Made by a program: the position numbers and the translations under genes. From Saprospiraceae bacterium (GTDB lineage: Bacteria; Bacteroidota; Bacteroidia; Chitinophagales; Saprospiraceae), in assembly GCA_027009605.1 (NCBI GenBank), contig JALVCY010000022.1, positions 1 through 5,874 of the forward strand: a DNA stretch of 5,874 nt. Direction: 5' to 3'. Below, in pieces: positions 1 to 5,054 of the stretch. Every line of letters starts with the position of its first letter. Positions within the stretch are counted from its first letter, which is position 1. The notes under the pieces are model-generated. The model was not told the DNA's origin and ran no database searches. It worked only from the letters and a program-made list of their open reading frames with translations.

Positions 1-249
1 CAGAATGCAGAATGTCGAATAATGAAGTAAAAACCCAAACAAAAACCCAAACCGTCTCAACCTGCGAAGCACTCAACCACGAAGTCCGAAGGACGAGTTC
101 TCAACCCAGTGAGCCGAAGGCGAACGTCTCAACTTTCTCAACTTTTTCAACTAGCGAAGCTTGCGAGCGAATCAACTTTTTCAACTCTATCAACTAAAAA
201 AAAACGAACAGAATATCGAATGCAGAATGCAGAATATCGAATAATGAAG
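1..249. repeat. Composite intergenic repeat block bounded by 27-bp direct repeats
   Basis: Two near-identical 27-bp direct repeats (1-27 and 223-249, one mismatch) bound this block. Each is built from short units such as CAGAATGCAGAAT followed by TCGAATAATGAAG. Between them, from about 53 to 195, the sequence is a degenerate tandem array of short units ending in TCAAC (for example CTCAAC, TTTCTCAAC, TTTTTCAAC). The array is interrupted by GC-richer inserts containing CGAAG. Two inserts form small hairpins with a GAA loop: GTCC-GAA-GGAC at 84-94 and GCC-GAA-GGC at 113-121. A third insert, near 154-170, is an imperfect dyad centred on AAGCTT. The forward open frame through here (12-197) is Ser/Thr-rich only because the DNA repeats, so I treat the block as non-coding. 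It lies downstream of dnaB, and its function is unknown. Confidence 0.7.
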
Positions 250-280
250 AAAAAAAAACACCCTCTACTCAAGCCAAAGA

Positions 281-1807
281 CTAAAAAGGCACATCCCCAA
301 TATCATCATCATTCATTTTAGAAGGCTTTGTAATCGCTGTGGGCACGGAAGCAGTCAAGCCTTCGGGCATGTTTTCAAAATTGACTTCTTGGTAGTCGGC
401 AAATTTGGCATAATCCCCAATCCATCTCAATTTCACTGTGGCCGTAGGGCCGTTACGGTGTTTGGCGATAATAAATTCGGCCATGCCTGCCACCGAATTT
501 CCCTCTTCATCTGTATCCAATCCATAATACTCCGGACGATAAATAAAGGTCACAATATCTGCATCTTGCTCAATCGCTCCCGATTCCCGCAAATCGGACA
601 ATTGGGGGCGTTTGACACCTCCCCGTGATTCTACTTGACGACTCAACTGGGACAAGGCAATAATGGGGACAGAAAGCTCTTTGGCCAAGCCCTTCAGGGA
701 ACGAGAAATCATGGAAATCTCTTGTTCCCGGTTTTTGGTAGAACTATCTCCTCCGGCAGTCATCAATTGCAAATAGTCAATAATGACCATTTCGAGATTA
801 GATTGGGATTTGAGTCGTCTGCACTTGGCTCTTAATTCAAAGATATTGATGGCCGGGGTATCATCTATATATATCGGTACGTCAGACATTCTTTCAATAG
901 TCTTCTGCAACTGTACCCATTCATGGCCTTCCAGTTGGCCATTCCGCAAGGATTTCATATTGATTTCAGCTTCAGCGGCAATGATTCTTTGCGCCAGCTG
1001 TACAGAGCCCATTTCTAAGGAAAAAATGGCCACTCCTTTTTTATAATCCATGGCTGCATTTCGCGCAAGCGCTAAGGTCAGGGCCGTTTTACCCATACCA
1101 GGTCTTGCAGCCACAATAATCAAATCAGACTGCTGCCAACCGGATGTGATTTTATCAAGTTCCGTAAATCCGGAAGGCACCCCCGTAAAGCCATCGGTTT
1201 GTTTGGACAGCTCTTCGACTTTTTTGACGACCAAAGCCGACAGCCCGCTCAGCTCTTCAAAATTCTTGGAAAGATTATTTTGGGTAATCGCAAACAAGCC
1301 TTGTTCGGCCAATTCCAGCAAATCAAATACATCCGTCGTGTCTGTATAAGCCTCATTAATAATCTTGGTAGAAAGATGCAGCAACTCCCGCTTGATATGC
1401 ATCTCTGAGATAATTCTTGCGTGATACTCAATATTAGCCGCAGAACTGACCTTGTTTGTCAGCTCCACCAAATAATGAGGCCCACCAACATCTTCCAAGT
1501 GCCCATCTTTTTTTAGCTGTTCGGCCACGGTCAACAAATCCACCGGTTGGGATTTTTCGAAGAGATGCATAATAGCCATATAGATATGCTGGTGCGCCTC
1601 TACATAGAAGGCGTCAGACACCAATATATCCATCACAGAGACCAATCCTTCTTTATCCAGCATCAAAGCACCCAATACGGCTTCTTCCAATGGAATCGCT
1701 TGGGGCTGAACCTTGCCAAACATATAGTTTGAAGTTTCATTCACTTTTGCTTTACGTCCCATTCGATTATTGGAAATCGACGTTTTTTTGCTGGTTTCTT
1801 TGCTCAT
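281..1807 (-). CDS. dnaB: Replicative DNA helicase DnaB
   Basis: This is the hexameric 5'-3' helicase that unwinds DNA at the replication fork and partners primase. The product is about 508 aa, slightly longer than the ~470 aa of E. coli DnaB because of an N-terminal extension and a C-terminal tail. The N-terminal DnaB domain covers about residues 36-140 (QAIPLEEAVLGALMLD at its start). A linker follows, then the RecA-like ATPase domain from about 205. Visible motifs are Walker A ARPGMGKT (K240, T241), FSLEM with the catalytic-type Glu265, Walker B MVIIDYLQL (D344), SQLSRQVE, LRESGAIEQDAD, and AKHRNGPT with the Lys449/Arg451 finger region. There is no intein. I chose the ATG at 1807 (MSKETSKK) because the in-frame ATG at 1852 would add an atypical hydrophobic leader. 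The Met at residue 16 (MGRKAKVN) is another option. No Shine-Dalgarno is visible, as is usual in Bacteroidota. The protein ends in the acidic tail NDDDIGDVPF. The stop is TAG. No clear hairpin terminator follows, only a T-run (minus strand) about 25 bp downstream. Confidence 0.97.
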   Translation of the reverse strand: MSKETSKKTSISNNRMGRKAKVNETSNYMFGKVQPQAIPLEEAVLGALMLDKEGLVSVMDILVSDAFYVEAHQHIYMAIMHLFEKSQPVDLLTVAEQLKKDGHLEDVGGPHYLVELTNKVSSAANIEYHARIISEMHIKRELLHLSTKIINEAYTDTTDVFDLLELAEQGLFAITQNNLSKNFEELSGLSALVVKKVEELSKQTDGFTGVPSGFTELDKITSGWQQSDLIIVAARPGMGKTALTLALARNAAMDYKKGVAIFSLEMGSVQLAQRIIAAEAEINMKSLRNGQLEGHEWVQLQKTIERMSDVPIYIDDTPAINIFELRAKCRRLKSQSNLEMVIIDYLQLMTAGGDSSTKNREQEISMISRSLKGLAKELSVPIIALSQLSRQVESRGGVKRPQLSDLRESGAIEQDADIVTFIYRPEYYGLDTDEEGNSVAGMAEFIIAKHRNGPTATVKLRWIGDYAKFADYQEVNFENMPEGLTASVPTAITKPSKMNDDDIGDVPF

Positions 1808-1821
1808 CTTAGTTTTTATTT

Positions 1822-1853
1822 GAAACATATATAGAAAAATAGAGTATAACAAG
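1822..1853 (-). promoter_or_regulatory. Possible dnaB promoter (Bacteroidota -33/-7 type)
   Basis: On the minus strand, TATGTTTC (1822-1829) matches the Bacteroidota -7 consensus TAnnTTTG except at its last base. CTTG (1850-1853), 20 nt upstream, resembles the -33 element TTTG. The implied 5' leader before the ATG at 1807 would be very short. A better -7 match, TAGCTTTG at 1978-1985, lies further upstream but lacks a well-spaced -33 partner. AT-rich sequence produces such matches by chance, so this is weak. Confidence 0.3.
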
Positions 1854-1862
1854 GTTTTTACT

Positions 1863-1889
1863 CCATTTTTAAAGGAAAATGGCCATTTT
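1863..1889. repeat. Overlapping palindromes upstream of dnaB
   Basis: CCATTTT (1863-1869) can pair with AAAATGG (1876-1882). That second arm is also half of the perfect 14-bp palindrome AAAATGGCCATTTT (1876-1889). The two pairings share an arm and exclude one another. The element lies about 55-80 bp upstream of the dnaB start, close to the possible promoter. It could be a protein-binding dyad. As RNA the stems would be weak. Confidence 0.45.
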
Positions 1890-2026
1890 TGTCTATTCTC
1901 CTTGCATTTTTTCTTGAGAAAAGCGACACATATAACTGATTATACTATGTTAAAATCGCTTTTTTCGATCATTTTTTCAAAGCTAAGCAAAAAAAATGAC
2001 AAAAAATGTAAAACAAATACGATTGC

Positions 2027-2046
2027 TTCTCCACAATTGTGGAGAA
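2027..2046. repeat. Perfect 20-bp palindrome made of two inverted DnaA-like boxes
   Basis: TTCTCCACAATTGTGGAGAA equals its own reverse complement over all 20 bases. It consists of two TTCTCCACA sites meeting head to head around AATT, with 11 bp between box centres (about one helical turn). This would suit two DnaA protomers, or a dimeric regulator, bound on the same face of the DNA. Confidence 0.8.
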
Positions 2047-2345
2047 TAGGGGGTGAAAATGTGGAAAAAGGTTGATTCGATATGAGTTTTCCACATTCTT
2101 ATAACGTTTTCCACCGCCAACCCTAGCTATATTAGACAAATTACTTTTTTTTATATATATTACTCACTCTAAAAATAACAATTAGAAAAAGTAGAATTAC
2201 ATATTTAACTTTTCCAAAATTTTTACCTTTTTTTTTTATTCAATTTCTCATGTTGAAAAAAAAAATAATTTTTTTTTGTCAAAAAAATTCAGGGTAAAAA
2301 ATTGAAACAATACTGTTTATATTAAAACAATTTATAATTTATCAA
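2027..2345. other. oriC: Candidate chromosomal replication origin (oriC): DnaA-box cluster plus AT-rich tract
   Basis: Five sequences resembling the DnaA box TTATCCACA lie within 90 bp: TTCTCCACA (2027-2035, plus), TTCTCCACA (2038-2046, minus), TTTTCCACA (2060-2068, minus), TTTTCCACA (2087-2095, plus) and TTTTCCACC (2107-2115, plus). The first four each differ from TTATCCACA at the third base only; the fifth also differs at its last base. A weaker candidate, TTTTCCAAA, lies at 2210-2218. The stretch 2131-2340 follows directly; by hand count it has about 33 G/C in 210 bases (~84% A+T) with long A and T runs, as expected of a DNA-unwinding element. The gap contains no gene and lies directly upstream of dnaB. 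Clustered boxes plus an AT-rich tract in a long gap is the classic origin layout. dnaA itself is not in the window, although in many Bacteroidota it is not next to oriC. The alternative is a DnaA-regulated control region for dnaB. Identification as oriC is inference. Confidence 0.55.
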
Positions 2346-2455
2346 TTCAGTCCCTTTTCATCAAAACATATTGAATTCTGCATAGGCACAATTGGGCTTT
2401 GCCTCCATTTTTTTGCTAAAAATAGGGTCGTTGAGCACGAATCAAATGCTCGCAA

Positions 2456-2608
2456 GGGCGAAGAGCATTCGCCCAACCAAATAAGAAAAATGCAAGGGCG
2501 AAACGCATTCGCCCAACAGAAAGGATAGACACAAGTAAGAGCGAATCGCATTCGCCCAACCCAATAAGATAACAGAAAGCCAAATATAAGGGCGAATCGT
2601 ATTTGCCC
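2456..2608. repeat. Four-copy array of GGGCGAA...TTCGCCC palindromes
   Basis: Four imperfect palindromes share a core: 2456-2474 (GGGCGAA, 5-nt loop, TTCGCCC), 2496-2514 (same arms, 5-nt loop), 2539-2557 (GCGAAT-CGC-ATTCGC plus an imperfect outer pair) and 2590-2608 (GGGCGAAT-CGT-ATTTGCCC). They start 40, 43 and 51 bp apart. Copies are commonly preceded by AAG or AAGA and followed by CAAC, so more than the stem is conserved. The first copy has an extra overlapping dyad, AATGCTC (2445-2451) with GAGCATT (2463-2469). A related, stronger palindrome lies at 5012-5042. This resembles REP-type intergenic palindromes and fills the gap between tatA and the AT-rich tract. The minus-strand open frame through here (2342-2551) is a by-product. 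Confidence 0.8.
2582..2608 (-). terminator. Possible terminator of the tatA-like gene
   Basis: Read on the minus strand, the last palindrome of the array (stem GGGCAAAT/ATTCGCCC with one G-T pair, 3-nt loop) begins about 28 nt after the TAG stop of the tatA-like gene. TTATATTT follows. The U-tract is interrupted, so termination is plausible but not certain. Confidence 0.4.
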
Positions 2609-2636
2609 CTATCAAAAACCGGATACAGAAGTAAAA

Positions 2637-2861
2637 CTACCGCTCCACTTTTTTATCAACTTCCTTGCGTTCTGCTTCACGAATGCCATCTTTGATTTCG
2701 CTTTCCAAGCTGTTTTTGGCGTTATTGAACTCACGAATACCTTTTCCCATGCCGCGCATCAATTCAGGTATTTTCTTGCCACCAAACAACAACAAAATAA
2801 CAATCATAATGACAAGCAATTCCTGCATACCAAGGTTAAAAAGCAAAGCTGGATGTATCAT
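2637..2861 (-). CDS. tatA: Sec-independent protein translocase subunit TatA/TatE family
   Basis: This small inner-membrane protein of the twin-arginine pathway oligomerises with TatC to pass folded proteins across the membrane. At 74 aa it is a normal length for TatA. Visible in order are a short N-terminus, one transmembrane helix at about 12-26 (ELLVIMIVILLL), the FG hinge (F26-G27) followed by GKKIPEL, an amphipathic helix with the family signature RGMGKGIREF (36-45), and a charged, lysine/glutamate-rich tail. The polar residue at the start of the membrane helix is Glu14; E. coli TatA has Gln there and TatB has Glu. I took the ATG at 2861. The Met at residue 12 is also possible but would leave almost nothing before the helix. 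No tatC is next to it, so it appears to be a stand-alone gene, and assignment between TatA, TatB and TatE rests on the sequence alone. Confidence 0.92.
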   Translation of the reverse strand: MIHPALLFNLGMQELLVIMIVILLLFGGKKIPELMRGMGKGIREFNNAKNSLESEIKDGIREAERKEVDKKVER

Positions 2862-3139
2862 AATCTTTTGGTTTTAATGAACCTAAGCCATTGAGCAACA
2901 ATAACCTACCCCGTAATGGGCTATCTTTTTGCACTGCACTGTGTTACAAGATTGGTTATTATGCTAGGCATAACGCCCAATTTTGCGCCTTGTTCAGCAC
3001 AAAAATATTTTGTCTGAAGGAGTTTTATTATTGCTCAATACCTAAGAGAAGTTTCTCAAAGTGGTTACAAAGTTAACGGAATTTATGCATGAAACAAAAT
3101 TGTATATTAGTTATCTTGCTTTATGGGCAATTAATCTTT
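2862..3139. other. Intergenic gap with no convincing feature
   Basis: These 278 bp separate the tatA-like gene from the end of the response regulator. I find no coding signal: the forward frame at 2891-3076 has no family resemblance. The only marks are a TATTTTTG element on the minus strand (3000-3007), which fits the Bacteroidota -7 consensus but has no -33 partner at the right distance, and a small dyad GAGAA-GT-TTCTC (3046-3057). The tatA promoter probably lies here. No clear terminator for the kinase/regulator operon is visible. Confidence 0.5.
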
Positions 3140-3910
3140 TTAGTTCCGGTGGTTTTCACCTAGCCAAAGCTTAAAATCCTTAACTTTCTCTCTAGCCACC
3201 ACTACTTCTTGGTTTTCCAAGCCTTTGATACGCAAAAGGAGTCGGGAATTGCTATGGACTAGGATTTCGTCAAGAGCATCCAAAGAGACGATGTGTTTTC
3301 TACTTATTTTGAAAAATTGTGCGGGCTCCAACTCTTTTATCAATTGATCCAGGGGCTGATCGACGGCATAATTTCGTTTCGTCTTGGTAAGCAAAAACGT
3401 ACTTTTGGCCATGCTATAAAATGCGGCAATTTCTGTAGTTTGGATGCTTTTTAGCTTGTCTCCGACTTTGACTAAAAAGCGATTTTTGTAGGATGTTCCT
3501 TGCAGTTGATGCATCAAATTAGAGAGTGCCTGTATGTCCGGAATGCTTTGTGTTGAAAAATTACGCCGGTATTTTTCTATGGCTTTCGCCAAATCATCCT
3601 CATCAATGGGCTTGAGCAGGTAATCTACCCCATTGACCTTAAAGGCTTCAATGGCGTATTGATTGTAGGCTGTCGTAAAAATAATGGGAGTCTCACACTG
3701 CACCTTGCGGAAAATTTCAAAGCTCGTCCCGTCTCCCAACTCAATATCCGAGAAAATCAGCTGAATATTGGGTTCTTTTTGCAAAAAATCTATGGATTGG
3801 GCGACCGACTCCGTTTGACCTGCGATATTAAATTGTGGGGCCACACGCTGAATGAGTCTTGCCAACCGGCGGGATGCTCTGGCTTCGTCTTCAATAATTA
3901 GGATATTCAT
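3140..3910 (-). CDS. LytTR-family (LytR/AlgR type) response regulator
   Basis: This cytoplasmic, DNA-binding response regulator is the output half of a two-component system. At 256 aa it has the usual length. The receiver domain (about 1-120) has the acidic pair E7/D8, the phosphoacceptor Asp55 (FSDIELGDG), the switch Thr80 in IIFTTAY and Lys100 in DYLLKPID. The LytTR domain (about 145-252) follows, beginning near RFLVKVGDKLKSI and containing the typical FFKISRKHIVSLDAL segment. LytTR domains bind direct repeats upstream of their targets, and the targets cannot be told from this window. Its ATG overlaps the kinase stop as ATGA, so the two are almost certainly co-transcribed and translationally coupled, and the neighbouring kinase is its expected partner. 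All receiver residues needed for phosphorylation are present. Confidence 0.95.
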   Translation of the reverse strand: MNILIIEDEARASRRLARLIQRVAPQFNIAGQTESVAQSIDFLQKEPNIQLIFSDIELGDGTSFEIFRKVQCETPIIFTTAYNQYAIEAFKVNGVDYLLKPIDEDDLAKAIEKYRRNFSTQSIPDIQALSNLMHQLQGTSYKNRFLVKVGDKLKSIQTTEIAAFYSMAKSTFLLTKTKRNYAVDQPLDQLIKELEPAQFFKISRKHIVSLDALDEILVHSNSRLLLRIKGLENQEVVVAREKVKDFKLWLGENHRN

Positions 3911-4968
3911 GAATCTTTTTTAGATTGGTGAAGGATAGGCAGACAGACCTTAAAAAAGTCCTTGGTTTGCTCCACATTGATGGGCCGATTGGCCAATAAC
4001 TTGTATTGCGCTCTCAAATTGTCCAACCCCGTACCGGAAGAGTCTTCGTGAGTTAATCTTTTCCGCAAGGTATTCCGGACACAAATATTCCCTTGCTCTT
4101 GAAAAATCCGGACAACCAAAGGGTTGCTGCTCGTGACTTGGTTGTGTTTAACTGCATTTTCAATCAACATTTGGACAGAAACGGGAACGATAAAGTCCGA
4201 CTCCGGTGCTTCTACATCCAAGTGTATTTTTATCTTTTCACCAAATCTGATTTTCAACAAAAAAGTATAGGACTCGATAAAAGCCAATTCTTTGGTCAAA
4301 GGTACGATTTGATGCTTGGAGCTATCCAAAATGTAGCGATAAATCTTGCTCAATTGCTGGATATATTTTTCCGAAAGGTTCGCATCTTCATGTACCAAGT
4401 CAGAAAGGACATTCAAACTATTAAACAAAAAATGGGGATTCACTTGATTTTTGAGCATATTATAGCGGTGACTGGCCAATTCTTTTTGAAGGCGCTCTGC
4501 TTCCAATCTGGTTTTTTGCCAATGCATAAAAAATGATATCGTGGCAAATACAAACGCAAACGCAAAGGAAATCTTCACCGCAATCCAGACGTCACCAATC
4601 GCATTTGTCAAGGCTCTTGAAAAGGAAATGTCATACCAAGCCAATGCTAATATCGTCCCCACAACAACATACGCCAACACCGAATAGGCGACTATGGTTA
4701 TTATCGCCACCATCGCACGAGCCTTGGGATACCGCCGCCAAGACAGCCTTTTATCCAAATTCAAACTAATGAAACCATGCCCCAATCCCTGCGTTATGCC
4801 TACAATCGTGTACCAAGAATAGGCTTTCCAAAAGGTGTGCATGTCTTCAAAAGACGCCGGCCAAGTAAAATACATGAAAATCAACGGAGCCGTAAGCGCC
4901 AAGAACCAATACTGGATTGGGCTTAATGGCCAGGTTAGTTGCTTAAATTGGATGCCGGTTGATTCCAC
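3907..4968 (-). CDS. LytS-type sensor histidine kinase (His_kinase family), four membrane segments
   Basis: This membrane sensor kinase autophosphorylates and passes phosphate to the LytTR regulator encoded just downstream. Its 353 aa contain four hydrophobic segments at about 18-37, 51-69, 84-111 and 126-149, with no large extracytoplasmic domain, so the signal is probably sensed within or near the membrane. A short coiled stretch (about 150-172) leads to the phosphoacceptor motif NQVNPHFLFNSLN with His179. The HATPase part has the N-box LIENAVKH (Asn271) and a G-box SGTGLDNL (311-318). The start codon is GTG at 4966-4968: an in-frame TAA lies two codons upstream, and the next Met (residue 32) is inside the first membrane segment. 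It ends in TGA, overlapping the regulator's ATG by 4 bp. The signal is unknown. Confidence 0.95.
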   Translation of the reverse strand: MESTGIQFKQLTWPLSPIQYWFLALTAPLIFMYFTWPASFEDMHTFWKAYSWYTIVGITQGLGHGFISLNLDKRLSWRRYPKARAMVAIITIVAYSVLAYVVVGTILALAWYDISFSRALTNAIGDVWIAVKISFAFAFVFATISFFMHWQKTRLEAERLQKELASHRYNMLKNQVNPHFLFNSLNVLSDLVHEDANLSEKYIQQLSKIYRYILDSSKHQIVPLTKELAFIESYTFLLKIRFGEKIKIHLDVEAPESDFIVPVSVQMLIENAVKHNQVTSSNPLVVRIFQEQGNICVRNTLRKRLTHEDSSGTGLDNLRAQYKLLANRPINVEQTKDFFKVCLPILHQSKKDS

Positions 4969-4985
4969 AGATTAAGATTATGAGC

Positions 4986-4993
4986 CAAAGATA
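4986..4993 (-). promoter_or_regulatory. Possible -7 promoter element of the kinase/regulator operon
   Basis: TATCTTTG on the minus strand matches the Bacteroidota -7 consensus TAnnTTTG exactly and lies 17 nt upstream of the GTG start. No good TTTG -33 element is found about 19-20 nt further upstream, where the strong hairpin begins. The match supports a promoter between the hairpin and the kinase, and hence an operon separate from the DUF2141 gene. Confidence 0.45.
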
Positions 4994-5011
4994 GGAAATT
5001 TATAAAGACAG

Positions 5012-5042
5012 CGATGGGGGCGAATGCAATTCGCCCCCATCG
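5012..5042 (-). terminator. Strong hairpin after the DUF2141 gene; likely terminator or GGGCGAAT repeat
   Basis: The sequence forms a perfect 14-bp stem (CGATGGGGGCGAAT with ATTCGCCCCCATCG) around a 3-nt loop. It starts 12 nt past the TGA of the DUF2141 gene. On the minus strand CTGTCTTTATAAATTT follows, a poor U-tract, so termination would be imperfect. A second palindrome, CCCGGCCGGG (5044-5053), lies between the stop and the stem. The core GGGCGAAT...ATTCGCCC is the one repeated at 2456-2608, so this is probably a member of that family serving as a terminator. Confidence 0.6.
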
Positions 5043-5054
5043 TCCCGGCCGGGT

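Noticed and set aside
12..197. Forward 61-aa open frame rich in Ser/Thr
   Set aside because: Its composition simply mirrors the tandem TCAAC repeats; no domain or start signal supports coding.
1050..1120. Possible intein or insertion in dnaB at the Walker A region, a common intein site in DnaB
   Set aside because: The protein reads without interruption through Walker A and Walker B at normal spacing.
1808..1852. Upstream ATG (1852) as the dnaB start
   Set aside because: It would add 15 residues (MLYSIFLYMFQIKTK) unlike DnaB N-termini and overlap the possible promoter; the ATG at 1807 fits better.
2342..2551. Minus-strand 69-aa open frame in the gap right of the candidate origin
   Set aside because: It runs through three of the GGGCGAA palindromes and shows no family resemblance; the repeat structure explains the DNA better.
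2456..2608. CRISPR array
   Set aside because: The units are short palindromes of about 19 bp with irregular, similar spacers; there are no 28-37 bp identical repeats, unique spacers or cas genes.
4093..4536. Forward 147-aa open frame opposite the histidine kinase
   Set aside because: It lies wholly antisense to a kinase with all key motifs intact and has no recognisable domain.
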